A stretch of 16,368 bases of DNA, taken from NCBI GenBank assembly GCA_003486385.1, contig DNFT01000078.1:1-16368 (forward strand). The letters run 5' to 3'. Below, piece by piece: positions 7,272 through 15,640 of the stretch. The notes under the pieces are model-generated. The model saw only the letters and a list, made by a program, of their open reading frames with translations, searched no databases and was not told the origin of the DNA. Within the stretch, counting starts at the first letter, position 1; the number at the start of each line of letters is the position of its first letter. The DNA is from Eubacterium sp. (GTDB lineage Bacteria > Bacillota > Clostridia > Lachnospirales > Lachnospiraceae). A program made the position numbers and the translations under genes.

Positions 7272-7300
7272 ATTATAACATTTTTATGACCAAATGTCAC
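7272..7300 (-). promoter_or_regulatory. Sigma-A promoter of glgB
   Basis: The minus strand reads GTGACA (7300-7295), 17 nt, then a perfect TATAAT (7277-7272). It gives a leader of about 85-90 nt with no obvious strong structure. It is arranged back to back with the promoter at 7344-7372, and their -35 boxes are 43 nt apart. Confidence 0.75.
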
Positions 7301-7343
7301 GTTTTTTGACAATCTATGTCGCATAATTTCTCACTATTAACAC

Positions 7344-7372
7344 TTGCCAATGATGCTATAACTTTTTATAAT
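7344..7372 (+). promoter_or_regulatory. Sigma-A promoter of the mraY-like/aldolase operon
   Basis: The + strand reads TTGCCA (7344-7349), 17 nt, then TATAAT (7367-7372). The leader to the ATG at 7450 is about 70 nt and ends in an AGGAGG ribosome site. The intergenic stretch between this promoter and the glgB promoter is AT-rich and shows no other gene. Confidence 0.75.
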
Positions 7373-7449
7373 AAGAAGAAATCACGAATATCCGGTACAA
7401 CCCCAATGAACATGGATATCCAATAAAATATATATTTCAGGAGGCAGTC

Positions 7450-8406
7450 ATGATATTCAAACTCATAGATTTGCAGTACATAAACATAATTACATTCATA
7501 AGTCTTATCGCAGCATTCCTGACCACATGTCTCATTATAAAATCCTGCCAGGGAATGCTTCCGCGCGACCAGGGGCGTGCCTTTGCTATAAACGGAAAGG
7601 TATCCCAAGGAAAACCCCGCGGTGCCGGAATACTTTTTATACTTGTCTTTTCATTGTTTTCCCTGCTGTTCGTTCCTTATTCAAACGAATTTTTAATCTA
7701 CATAATACTTGTCATAGCTTCGATGGTGAGCGGCTACCTTGATGACAGCTCGAAATCACCATGGGGCGAATATAAAAAAGGACTCATCGACCTCGTAATC
7801 GCCCTCGCCGCTGCATTTACCTACGTCAACTACAACGGCACAACAATCAATTTCGGATATTCCGATTCGGGCGTGACAATTCCTGTATGGCTTTTTATTA
7901 TTCTCGCCGTAATACTTATCTGGGTTTCGATAAATGTGACCAACTGCACGGATGGTGTTGATGGGCTTTCGGGAACCTTATCACTTATAACACTTGGCAC
8001 GATGTATGGAATATGCAGAATTAAGGATACCGACTCCGCATTTATGCACATGATACTGCTCTTCTCGGTATGTGTGCTCGCATACCTCTGGTTCAATGCC
8101 TCACCCAGCAGACTTCTCATGGGTGACGCCGGCTCCCGCGCAATCGGATTCTTTATCGCAATATGCGCACTTAAAACAGGAAGCCCATTGCTCTACATCC
8201 CTGCTGCCATAGTGATCATCCTTGACGGCGGACTCGGACTTGTAAAGGTATTTCTGCTTCGTTTCTTAAAGATAAAGATACTTGCAAATACACGCACACC
8301 GTTACATGACCACGCGCGCAAAAATAAGAACTGGTCGGACACACAGGTTGTATTCCGCTTCGCAATATTACAGCTCATTGTGTCGCTGGCATTACTGTTC
8401 GCATAG
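7450..8406 (+). CDS. mraY: MraY-type phospho-N-acetylmuramoyl-pentapeptide-transferase family protein
   Basis: A 318-residue polytopic membrane protein of the polyprenyl-phosphate phosphosugar transferase family. About ten hydrophobic segments run from residues 10-30 to 303-318. MraY transfers phospho-MurNAc-pentapeptide from UDP to undecaprenyl phosphate (lipid I); WecA/TagO relatives use other sugars. Family motifs present: Asp98-Asp99...Lys102 (YLDDSSK), NCTDGVDGLSG (165-175) and LLMGDAGS (222-229) with the metal-ligand Asp226. The C-terminal loop TPLHDHARKNKNWSDTQVVFRF is MraY-like, but the usual His-His-His is Leu-His-Asp-His, and the N-terminal TPTMGG is GKPRGAG. It is outside any division and cell-wall cluster, so it may be a paralogue or specialised transferase. 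AGGAGG precedes the ATG. It is cotranscribed with the aldolase gene 14 bp downstream. Confidence 0.72.
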   Translation: MIFKLIDLQYINIITFISLIAAFLTTCLIIKSCQGMLPRDQGRAFAINGKVSQGKPRGAGILFILVFSLFSLLFVPYSNEFLIYIILVIASMVSGYLDDSSKSPWGEYKKGLIDLVIALAAAFTYVNYNGTTINFGYSDSGVTIPVWLFIILAVILIWVSINVTNCTDGVDGLSGTLSLITLGTMYGICRIKDTDSAFMHMILLFSVCVLAYLWFNASPSRLLMGDAGSRAIGFFIAICALKTGSPLLYIPAAIVIILDGGLGLVKVFLLRFLKIKILANTRTPLHDHARKNKNWSDTQVVFRFAILQLIVSLALLFA

Positions 8407-8420
8407 AAAGGAGACTTATT

Positions 8421-9452
8421 ATGATTCGATTTAACAATGATTACAACCACGGGGCACATCCGGCGATACTCAAGGCGATTGCCGACACTAACGATACAAG
8501 CTATGGTGGTTATGGTGAGGATGAGTGGTGCGATAAGGCTTCATTCATAATCAGAAACATTATCGACCGTCCGGATGCTGATGTCAGATTCTTCCCCGGT
8601 GCCACACAGGCGAATTTTATTGTTATTGACGCGGCACTAAGTCCTGTGCAGAGCGTTATTGCCGCCGATACAGGGCATATCAACTGCCATGAGGCTGCCT
8701 CCATTGAGAACACGGGGCACAAGATTCTTGCGCTTCCTAACACCGATGGCAGGATTACCGCCGCACAGATAGAGGCTTGTGCTGCTGCCTACTATGAGGC
8801 AGATGAACCGGAATATCTTACCGAGCCTAAGATGGTATATATTTCATTTCCGACAGAACAGGGAACCTTGTATTCCCTTCAGGAATTGACAGCTATACAT
8901 GATGTCTGTGAAAAATACGGAATGTACCTTTTCGTTGACGGTGCGAGAATGGGCTATGGACTTGGTTCCGAAAAAAATGACGTTACCCTCAAGGACTTTG
9001 CTGAGCTTACGGATGTATTCTACATCGGAGGAACCAAATGCGGCGCCCTGTTCGGTGAAGCGGTAGTTATCACAGCCACAGCCTTAAAACGCCGTTTCAA
9101 GGCTTATATGAAGCAGAATGGTGCCGTTCTCGCCAAGGGCTGGCTTCTCGGTCTTCAGTTTGCAGCCCTTCTTGAAAACGGAGAGTACTTTGCAATCACT
9201 AAGCGCGCCGATGAGCTGGCAATGCAGATTAAAAAGGCCTTTGCCGGCAAGAATATTCCTCTGTGGGTTGACAGCTATACCAACCAGCAGTTCGTCATCT
9301 TAAATGACGAGCAGAAAGAAAAGCTCTCCGATAAGTACATTTTTGAGCTTCAAGGACACTCCGAAAACGGAACCATTGTGCGCTTCTGCACAAGCTGGGC
9401 AACCACCAATGAGGAGGTCGACAGCCTGATCAAGGATATTGATAACCTATAA
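8421..9452 (+). CDS. Threonine aldolase family (beta-eliminating lyase) PLP enzyme
   Basis: A 343-residue fold-type I PLP enzyme, probably a low-specificity L-threonine aldolase (threonine to glycine plus acetaldehyde). Visible features: SYGGYGEDEW (27-36), FFPGATQAN (57-65, cofactor phosphate region), DTGHINCHEAAS (83-94) with the ring-stacking His86, LFVDGARMGYGLG (170-182) with Asp173, and YIGGTKCGALFG (201-212) with the Schiff-base Lys206. The usual length is 330-350 residues. AAAGGAG precedes the ATG. It is the second gene of an operon with the MraY-type gene, and a strong terminator lies just downstream. The pairing suggests no obvious shared pathway beyond glycine or cell-wall precursor supply, which is speculative. 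Substrate preference cannot be read from the sequence. Confidence 0.85.
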   Translation: MIRFNNDYNHGAHPAILKAIADTNDTSYGGYGEDEWCDKASFIIRNIIDRPDADVRFFPGATQANFIVIDAALSPVQSVIAADTGHINCHEAASIENTGHKILALPNTDGRITAAQIEACAAAYYEADEPEYLTEPKMVYISFPTEQGTLYSLQELTAIHDVCEKYGMYLFVDGARMGYGLGSEKNDVTLKDFAELTDVFYIGGTKCGALFGEAVVITATALKRRFKAYMKQNGAVLAKGWLLGLQFAALLENGEYFAITKRADELAMQIKKAFAGKNIPLWVDSYTNQQFVILNDEQKEKLSDKYIFELQGHSENGTIVRFCTSWATTNEEVDSLIKDIDNL

Positions 9453-9473
9453 TGTACAACTATTCTACACAAC

Positions 9474-9506
9474 AATGGGGCGGCATCCGAAGGATACCGC
9501 CCCATT
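9474..9506 (+). terminator. Strong hairpin terminator between convergent operons
   Basis: AATGGGGCGG (9474-9483) pairs perfectly with CCGCCCCATT (9497-9506). The stem continues as ATCC/GGAT after a small mismatch and closes on a GAA loop. The following T-rich stretch (TTTATT) is short. It lies 22 nt after the aldolase stop and 28 nt before the end of the opposing gene, so it probably stops transcription from both sides. Confidence 0.85.
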
Positions 9507-9534
9507 TATTGACAAAGCAGCTTAATTTCAAGCC

Positions 9535-11505
9535 CTATTCCACAACATCACATTGATATATGACAACAGCACCATTATCTGCAGTGCCGACATAAGTTCC
9601 CTGAAAAAACTTTCCTGTTGAACCAATCAGGTAATATAATCCTACATCCTTCACATCATCGCCGTACACCGACATAAGAATAGCGGCTCTGCCACAATCA
9701 CTGTATTTCCCTGTATCATCATGCTGTGTGTTCCTATCTATGAATATAAGCTTCTCAGGTTCCCCATCAGGAAATATCTTTTCTGCATCATACCAGCCAT
9801 CATTATCTATAACCAGCCACAATATATCACTGTTCTGCTCAATAAAGTTATCCACTGTCTCTTTATTTTTTCCATCATCCACAGCCGCCCGGCAGTAATA
9901 GAAGCTTACATATCCTCGTGACGCAATTTTCTCAGCCTCCACATTTTTTCCGGTGTCCATGATATAATTGTACAGATTTTTCTGAGTTACCTGTTCTGAA
10001 TCCTCGGCATTGCACTGAGCCAGAATAAACTCATCCACACCGTCAAATGTGCCTGCCTCAACCTGCGCATTGATATTCATTGGGATAATTCTGTCCGGAA
10101 TAGTATAATCAAACATTGCAGTATCTATCATCCATCCCGGTTCCCACCCGATTATCCATGGGATATCGCTATAGCTCTCAAGAATATCTGTTGTCTCATC
10201 ATATTCCCCGGTATCAGGATAGTAATCAACACCGAATCCGCTTATCAGAAGAATCACATTCAATGCAATTATGCAAATCCCAACTGCCGTCATATACAGC
10301 CGCTTAACCTTGCCGCCTTTTTTTATTATTTTGTCAAAAATGGCGAATACGCATATTATATATGCCAGCAGAACAAGCAGCATGTCCGCATAATAATATC
10401 TTGTTGAAGATAAAGCCTCCGGTGTGAGTACATTTACCACGAACGCATACATTAGAGCTGCACCGGCAATTCTTGTCACAACCGACCTTATATATGAGTT
10501 CTCCCTGCCTCTGGCAACAACATAGAACACAGCTGCAATAACCGGAAATAATATAAGAAAAGCCTTATAAGCTTTTTGGAATACATACATTATTACCAGC
10601 TTATAACCATAATAAATACTTCCAAGATGCTCAAAAATTTCTTTGGCATTGCCGATAACCCCGGCTGAATGGGCATTTGACGTAATTGCCACATACCAGT
10701 AATCCCACAGCTTATTTATAAAGACTGCCGCCACCGCCAAAGCCACAGCATACTTCAATATATCCCGGAAACGCTTTTCCTTGATATCATATATTATCTC
10801 AAATCCAAAAAATGCGGCGACAAAGAATACGAAATAATACTGTGTAAGAAATCCACCGACTACCGCAGCACATAACAATAGATATTTTGCAATTTCCGCC
10901 AATATCGCACCCCTGCTGCGTGCAACACCTGTTTTCTTATCTGATGCCAGCACATTGGCATAGACAAACAGTGCCGTAAAAAATGTATATACCATATACA
11001 TTCTTGCAAGCATCCCCGCCGACAACATGCACTGGGTCATCAGCACTCCTATCGTTCCAAGCGACGATAATACAGGGCTGTGAAACAATTTTTTTAAGAT
11101 GAAAAATACAATACACCCTGTCCCTAAATATGCAAAAAGATTCACAGCTAATGCTGTCCAGACTGAGAGTGTGTCTCCCGCAAGCTTTGACGCTATATAC
11201 ACAAGAATGTAATAAAGTGGAGGATGAACCTTATCCATTTTGATATTATCTATCATTTTTTCGTAATAATCGTCATTGCCATGGGTGAGCGCATTTTTAA
11301 AATCGTCCCCGCTCATCCACTTATTTATCTCATAAGGTGTAAGACCATCCGAGTTTACTATATTGTACGTGTATATCTCATCACAGAAAGTAACTCTCTT
11401 TCCATTTCCCCAATATACAAACAGCACCATTGAAACCACAACGGTGCATATAAAAGCTATCAAGTAAACCAGCTCTTCTTTTTTATTCTTAATCAAGCAA
11501 TGCAT
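9535..11505 (-). CDS. GT-C fold (ArnT/PMT-like, GT39-type) membrane glycosyltransferase
   Basis: A 656-residue membrane protein. About ten to eleven hydrophobic helices span residues 13-424, followed by a soluble, probably extracytoplasmic domain (425-656). The first external loop holds Asp42-Glu43 (CDEIYTYN), and HPPLYYILVYI (94-104) follows. This pair is typical of GT39/ArnT-like enzymes that use a polyprenyl-phosphate sugar donor outside the membrane, with the acidic residues acting as catalytic base. ARMYMVYTFF (167-176) is another common family element. It is the last gene of the housekeeping block. Its ATG overlaps the end of rsmI by 17 bp, with AGAGGG about 10 nt upstream. Donor and acceptor are unknown; a cell-wall glycopolymer or the flagellar or surface glycoprotein pathway are options. 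The C-terminal domain is not one I recognise. Confidence 0.75.
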   Translation of the reverse strand: MHCLIKNKKEELVYLIAFICTVVVSMVLFVYWGNGKRVTFCDEIYTYNIVNSDGLTPYEINKWMSGDDFKNALTHGNDDYYEKMIDNIKMDKVHPPLYYILVYIASKLAGDTLSVWTALAVNLFAYLGTGCIVFFILKKLFHSPVLSSLGTIGVLMTQCMLSAGMLARMYMVYTFFTALFVYANVLASDKKTGVARSRGAILAEIAKYLLLCAAVVGGFLTQYYFVFFVAAFFGFEIIYDIKEKRFRDILKYAVALAVAAVFINKLWDYWYVAITSNAHSAGVIGNAKEIFEHLGSIYYGYKLVIMYVFQKAYKAFLILFPVIAAVFYVVARGRENSYIRSVVTRIAGAALMYAFVVNVLTPEALSSTRYYYADMLLVLLAYIICVFAIFDKIIKKGGKVKRLYMTAVGICIIALNVILLISGFGVDYYPDTGEYDETTDILESYSDIPWIIGWEPGWMIDTAMFDYTIPDRIIPMNINAQVEAGTFDGVDEFILAQCNAEDSEQVTQKNLYNYIMDTGKNVEAEKIASRGYVSFYYCRAAVDDGKNKETVDNFIEQNSDILWLVIDNDGWYDAEKIFPDGEPEKLIFIDRNTQHDDTGKYSDCGRAAILMSVYGDDVKDVGLYYLIGSTGKFFQGTYVGTADNGAVVIYQCDVVE

Positions 11506-12343
11506 TATAAATATCCCTCTTAGAAACTCCCCTGTCCTTTGCGACCAGCTTCATCGCATCCTTCTTGTCCATTCCCCGGGAGACATACATATTGAAATGC
11601 TCCTCAATGCTCATATCATCCCATGCAGCACGTTTTTCTTCTAAAAGCTCCTTCGGGCTCCTGCCTTCAATGACAAGAACATACTCTCCCTTTGGCTCAT
11701 TGGCAGTGTAATAACCTAACGCGCCAGATATCGTATCGCGGTACACCGTCTCATGTCTCTTGGTAAGTTCCTTGCATACAGCTATCTTTCTCATGCCTCC
11801 AAGCGCACTTTCAAGCTCCGTCAATGTCCTTAACAGTCTATGCGGTGCTTCATAAATAATGATCGTCCTCTGCTCCGCCTTAAGCTGCTCGAGAACATCC
11901 GCCTTCTCCTTCTTATCCGACGGAAGAAACGCCTCGAAGCAGAATCTCCTCGTCGGCATTCCCGACATGATAAGCGCATTTATGCACGCTGCGGCTCCCG
12001 GTACAGGTGTCACCTTGATTCCCGCCTCTATACACTGCCTTACAAGCTCCTCACCCGGATCTGATATTCCCGGTGTGCCTGCGTCCGTTATCAGTGCAAC
12101 CGTCTCGCCCTTTAACATCTTTTCCACAAGCACGCGCGCCTTCTCAACCTTGTTAAATTCGTGATAGCTTGTCATAGGCGTCTTTATCTCAAAATGATTT
12201 AATAGCTTAATGCTGTTTCGCGTATCCTCCGCGGCAATAACATCCGCCTCCTTAAGTACGCGTATACAGCGAAAGGTCATGTCCTCAAGATTTCCAATCG
12301 GCGTTGCACACAGATAAAGCTCCCCGATTCCATTCTCATTCAT
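11489..12343 (-). CDS. rsmI: 16S rRNA (cytidine(1402)-2'-O)-methyltransferase RsmI
   Basis: A 284-residue SAM-dependent enzyme of the tetrapyrrole-methylase fold that 2'-O-methylates C1402 in the decoding centre of 16S rRNA. Signatures: LYLCATPIGNLEDMTFR near residue 8, VIAAEDTRNSIKLLNHF (about 36-52), SYHEFN, ALITDAGTPGISDPGEELV (about 82-100) and VPGAAACINALIMSG (about 112-126). The C-terminal part ends in MKLVAKDRGVSKRDIYNALLD, typical of the family. The ATG at 12343 is chosen because families start only a few residues before the LYLCATPIGN strand. The stop and start with trmN6 overlap by 8 bp (ATGAATGA), which suggests coupled translation. The AGGAGG is rather far upstream (12 nt), and an earlier ATG at 12385 cannot be fully excluded. 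Confidence 0.95.
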   Translation of the reverse strand: MNENGIGELYLCATPIGNLEDMTFRCIRVLKEADVIAAEDTRNSIKLLNHFEIKTPMTSYHEFNKVEKARVLVEKMLKGETVALITDAGTPGISDPGEELVRQCIEAGIKVTPVPGAAACINALIMSGMPTRRFCFEAFLPSDKKEKADVLEQLKAEQRTIIIYEAPHRLLRTLTELESALGGMRKIAVCKELTKRHETVYRDTISGALGYYTANEPKGEYVLVIEGRSPKELLEEKRAAWDDMSIEEHFNMYVSRGMDKKDAMKLVAKDRGVSKRDIYNALLD

Positions 12344-13070
12344 ATAAATCGTGTACCTCCTTGGTATATACTCCCTTATCGGCATATATCACAAGCGGCT
12401 TTTCCACCTTAAGCATAGGCTTAGCTCCCTTAATCGACTCGATAAGCACCATATTTGCCTCCTTGTCGATGAAAGGATAAACAAGTCTCATACGCTTCGG
12501 CTCCATGCCATACCTCTTTATAACGCCGAATATCTCATCGAGGCGCTGAGGTCTGTGAACCATATAAAAACGTCCGCCTGACTTGAGAAGCCCTGCCGCC
12601 GCAGCCACCACATCCTCAAGCGTGCACAAAAGCTCATGCCTTGCAATAGCCTTATGGCTCTCCGGATTGGTAAGGCCGTGATTCTGCGTCATATACGGCG
12701 GATTACTCGTCACCACATCGAAAGAACCCTTTTTGAAAATTGAGCAGGCTTCCCTAATGTCTCCCTGAACGATATCCACACAGTCACCGATGCCATTGTA
12801 CTCCACACTGCGCCTTGCCATATCAACATTTATATCCTGTATTTCAAGTCCTGTAAAATGAGCGCCCTTTGTCTTTCCCTTTAACAAAATAGGGATAACA
12901 CCATTGCCACAGCCTAAGTCAATCATGTTTTCCCCATCCTTTATCGTGGAAAAAGCTGTCAGAAGCACCGCATCCATGCCAAAACAGAACACGGTGGAAT
13001 TCTGGATAAGCTTATAACCATTTCTCTGTAAATCATCAAGCCGCTCATTGGCTTTAAGATTAATTGTCAT
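12336..13070 (-). CDS. trmN6: tRNA1(Val) (adenine(37)-N6)-methyltransferase TrmN6 (YfiC/YabB family)
   Basis: A 244-residue class I SAM methyltransferase of the YfiC/YabB group, known in E. coli to make m6A37 in tRNA1(Val). The N-terminal FCFGMDAVLLTAF (28-40) is the characteristic lead-in. Motif I is DLGCGNGVIPILL (51-63), and the catalytic NPPY is at 123-126. It overlaps ricT by 11 bp and rsmI by 8 bp, the same gene order as yaaT-yabB-yabC in Bacillus (minus yabA and yazA). The ribosome site (AAGGAAGG) is about 14 nt from the ATG, a long spacing, and it lies within the ricT coding sequence. The specific target adenine is assumed from the family, not shown. Confidence 0.9.
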   Translation of the reverse strand: MTINLKANERLDDLQRNGYKLIQNSTVFCFGMDAVLLTAFSTIKDGENMIDLGCGNGVIPILLKGKTKGAHFTGLEIQDINVDMARRSVEYNGIGDCVDIVQGDIREACSIFKKGSFDVVTSNPPYMTQNHGLTNPESHKAIARHELLCTLEDVVAAAAGLLKSGGRFYMVHRPQRLDEIFGVIKRYGMEPKRMRLVYPFIDKEANMVLIESIKGAKPMLKVEKPLVIYADKGVYTKEVHDLYE

Positions 13071-13971
13071 CTAACTTCGATTTTCCTTCCTTGCGCTCTA
13101 ACGCCTCAAGTGCCTTGAGCTCATCATCATTGATGTTATTGTTATCGCGCCTTCTCTTTGGCTTGAATCTCAAATCTTCAACCTTGTACTCGCGGATTTC
13201 CTTCTCATCATTTTCAAGTGTTACTATGACCTTCACAAGCTGGCGGAGAACATTGACACTCGACACCTCACCCTTAAGCTTATCAGCTGTGGTTACAAAA
13301 TCACCTACATTAGGAAGCTTGCTGTTAAGCTCCTCATAAGTCTCCTCCTCATTCTTGAGACAGCACATAAGTCTTCCGCACACACCGGATATCTTCGTAG
13401 GGTTGAGTGAAAGGCTCTGCTCCTTCGCCATCTTTATCGATACCGGAACGAACTCCGACAGATAAGTGCTGCAGCACAGCGGTCTTCCGCAGATTCCTAT
13501 CCCTCCAAGTATCTTAGTCTCATCGCGGACACCAATCTGCCTAAGCTCAATTCTGGTCTTAAACACCGCTGCTAAATCCTTAACCAGCTCTCTGAAATCA
13601 ATTCTTCCGTCCGCAGTGAAGTAGAACAGCACCTTGTTATTGTCAAAGGTATACTCTGCGTCGATGAGCTTCATCTCAAGACCATGCTTCTTAATTTTCT
13701 CAAGGCATATCTTAAACGCATCCTTCTCCTTAGACTTATTGTTAAGCTCCTGCTCATTATCCTTAGGAGTGGCGATACGCAGCACCGGCTTGAGCGGAAG
13801 AATTACCTTATCCTCTGCAACCTCCCTTATGCCAAGTACAACATACCCATACTCTACGCCTCTTGCAGTCTCCACAATTACGTGGTCGCCCTGCTTAATA
13901 TCCATATCAAGCGGGTCAAAATAATATATCTTACCCACCCTTCTGAATCTGACTCCAATTACCTTAACCAT
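13060..13971 (-). CDS. ricT: PSP1-domain protein RicT (YaaT)
   Basis: A 303-residue protein with the PSP1 C-terminal domain. In Bacillus, RicT (YaaT) forms a complex with RicA and RicF that carries [4Fe-4S] clusters and promotes RNase Y-dependent mRNA maturation, competence, sporulation and biofilm formation. The cysteine motifs CGRPLCC (161-167) and CGRLMCC (198-204) are intact and are likely cluster ligands. The N-terminus MVKVIGVRFRRVGKIYYFDP fits the family. The C-terminal tail (about 265-303) is charged and probably disordered. The ATG at 13969-13971 is chosen because GTGAGGA lies 5 nt upstream; the earlier in-frame GTG is itself part of that site. It sits 42 bp after holB and overlaps trmN6. 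RicA and RicF are not in the window. Confidence 0.93.
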   Translation of the reverse strand: MVKVIGVRFRRVGKIYYFDPLDMDIKQGDHVIVETARGVEYGYVVLGIREVAEDKVILPLKPVLRIATPKDNEQELNNKSKEKDAFKICLEKIKKHGLEMKLIDAEYTFDNNKVLFYFTADGRIDFRELVKDLAAVFKTRIELRQIGVRDETKILGGIGICGRPLCCSTYLSEFVPVSIKMAKEQSLSLNPTKISGVCGRLMCCLKNEEETYEELNSKLPNVGDFVTTADKLKGEVSSVNVLRQLVKVIVTLENDEKEIREYKVEDLRFKPKRRRDNNNINDDELKALEALERKEGKSKLDDN

Positions 13972-14013
13972 ATAAATCCTCACTTATCTACTTTTTCTTC
14001 TAATCAATTGCCA

Positions 14014-15003
14014 TCAATTCTCTTTTATTGTGAGCAGCAGCAGCTCCATTGTCATGTCATAATTCACATTCGCATGAAGCCTTGTCTTAGCCTTATCAAA
14101 TGCCTCCATTATGAGCTCAAGCCCTTCATACGAGCTTTTACCGGCTGCTCTTCTTATGTCTGCAACCTCATCCGTAAATACAAGCGAATTCGGGTCGCGC
14201 GATACCTTGAACAGCAGAACATCCCTGAACCACAAGGTCATAATATCAAGGCAGTCATCCACGCTTATATCATAATTATTTATATCCTTGATTGACGCAG
14301 CCAGATCCGTAAGCTCCATATTATGTATATTCTTTAAAAGCTTAATAATATCCGACTTAATCTCCTCAAAATCAGGAGATGCGGCAAGCTTGACCGCACG
14401 CCCAGGTCGTCCCTGTGCAAACGCCGCACACAGCTGCGCATGATATTCCGGAATCTTACAGTTTTTCATCAGATACTCAACAATAAGCTGGTTTTTGACA
14501 GGCTTAAGACTGAGCATTACACATCTTGAAAGTATGGTCGGAAGAAATACCCCGGCATTGTTGGTCAGAAAAATAATCACCGCATAAGCCGGCGGCTCCT
14601 CTATTGTCTTTAAAATGGCATTCTGAGCCTGAACAGTGAGCTTCTCCGCCTCATCAATAATATATATCTTATATTTACTGCTGTAAGGCTTAATCACAAT
14701 GTCATCTACAAGCTGCTCCCTAACATCATCCACACCTATTGAGTTAGGCTTCTCATGTGTAACATGTATTATGTCCGGCTGGTTTCCCGATTCCGCCTGA
14801 ATACACGAACGGCATTTCCCACAGGGTGTAATACCGCCCTCCTCACACTGCAATGTCTTTGCAAAGGCATCAGCAAGCATGTTCTTTCCAAGCCCATCCT
14901 CACCGCTCATAATATATGAATGTGATATCTTATCCATGGAAACAGCATTCTGCAAATGAGCTATAATCCCCTCATGCCCCAGGATATCTTTAAACTCTGC
15001 CAT
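14014..15003 (-). CDS. holB: DNA polymerase III delta' subunit (HolB)
   Basis: A 329-residue AAA+ clamp-loader subunit. Residues from 4 on (FKDILGHEGIIAHLQNAV) match the family start. The P-loop is degenerate, GEDGLGKN (34-41), with Asn where Ser or Thr normally binds the metal, consistent with a non-hydrolysing delta'. A zinc module has Cys53, Cys61, Cys64 and Cys67 (CGKCRSC). The Walker B-like IIDEAEK has Asp117-Glu118, and the sensor/arginine-finger SRC is at 159-161 (ILSRCVML). The position between yaaR and ricT matches holB in Bacillus and excludes dnaX, which would be longer. The ATG at 15001-15003 has AAAGGGG about 10 nt upstream; the earlier in-frame start lacks family homology. It lies about 60 bp after yaaR. 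Confidence 0.93.
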   Translation of the reverse strand: MAEFKDILGHEGIIAHLQNAVSMDKISHSYIMSGEDGLGKNMLADAFAKTLQCEEGGITPCGKCRSCIQAESGNQPDIIHVTHEKPNSIGVDDVREQLVDDIVIKPYSSKYKIYIIDEAEKLTVQAQNAILKTIEEPPAYAVIIFLTNNAGVFLPTILSRCVMLSLKPVKNQLIVEYLMKNCKIPEYHAQLCAAFAQGRPGRAVKLAASPDFEEIKSDIIKLLKNIHNMELTDLAASIKDINNYDISVDDCLDIMTLWFRDVLLFKVSRDPNSLVFTDEVADIRRAAGKSSYEGLELIMEAFDKAKTRLHANVNYDMTMELLLLTIKEN

Positions 15004-15064
15004 ACAAGACCAACCCCTTTCTATAACCACTCTTATCATTTACACCCTGATTCAGCATCAAAGC

Positions 15065-15505
15065 TTATGTCGATATATCAATCAGAAGTCCTCTTATCTC
15101 CCCGACCTTGCTCAATATGGTGAGATTATCCTTCTCATCCTTCAAAAGCTCCGTTGCAAGGTCATCAAGGTTCTTGTCCACAAGCTTTACAATACCATAC
15201 ACTCTGTGTCTTCCCCTTCTGTCAAGAAAATTCTCCCTTGAAAATTCATGTGAGCGATTGACAACCTCATTCATGAAATCCTTGACCAGCTCCCTATATC
15301 TCTTCATATCAGCGATATCCGTATGCTTGGCTATGCGCTCACCCTGCTCGGTAATCTGCGTCATAAGCTGATTAAGCCTGCTATTAAGCTCTGCATCCTC
15401 TACATTGCTCGCCAAAATGAACTTAAATGAACCATCCGCCTGTGAAGTCTTTGTCTGATTTTCTACAGGCATCGCCCTGCTCACATCATTCACTTTAATG
15501 TCCAT
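15065..15505 (-). CDS. yaaR: YaaR family (DUF327) protein
   Basis: A 146-residue, all-helical, soluble protein of the DUF327 family, function unknown. The start MDIKVNDVSRAMPV and the core INQ-like helix LNSRLNQLMTQITEQGERIAKHTDIADMKRYRELVKDFMNEVV (about 41-83) are typical. RENFLDRRGRHRVYGIVKLVDKNLDDLA (about 90-117) is the most conserved block, and the end is IRGLLIDIS. The family's place directly before holB is widely conserved in Firmicutes and is kept here. The ATG at 15503-15505 has an AGGAGG 8 nt upstream; a longer ORF from 15544 adds 13 residues unlike the family. A possible promoter lies at 15641-15669, and a 12-nt perfect palindrome (TTATCGCGATAA, 15529-15540) lies in the leader. Confidence 0.88.
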   Translation of the reverse strand: MDIKVNDVSRAMPVENQTKTSQADGSFKFILASNVEDAELNSRLNQLMTQITEQGERIAKHTDIADMKRYRELVKDFMNEVVNRSHEFSRENFLDRRGRHRVYGIVKLVDKNLDDLATELLKDEKDNLTILSKVGEIRGLLIDIST

Positions 15506-15640
15506 AGGATTATCCTCCTGACTCACCATTATCGCGATAACCATTTCACGATAAGCTTACTTTTTCAATAGTATTAACCTATAAAATACAGCTTTAACGG
15601 CTGCTTATTAAATAATACTTCTTAATAGTTACATTTTGTC

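Noticed and set aside
7306..7311. A perfect TTGACA on the plus strand between glgB and the mraY-like gene
   Set aside because: No -10 box occurs at 16-18 nt; the nearest CATAAT is only 10 nt away. The TTGCCA/TATAAT pair at 7344-7372 fits better.
7366..7608. An 80-codon minus-strand ORF over the mraY-like leader and start
   Set aside because: It overlaps the promoter and the start of a well-supported gene, with no ribosome site or homology.
13684..14295. A 203-codon plus-strand ORF spanning ricT and holB
   Set aside because: It is antisense to two conserved genes and to their intergenic gap, and its translation shows no family pattern.
15588..15606. CAGC/GCTG hairpin after the gmk-like gene as a terminator
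   Set aside because: The stem is only 4-5 bp and no proper T run follows, so it is too weak to call.
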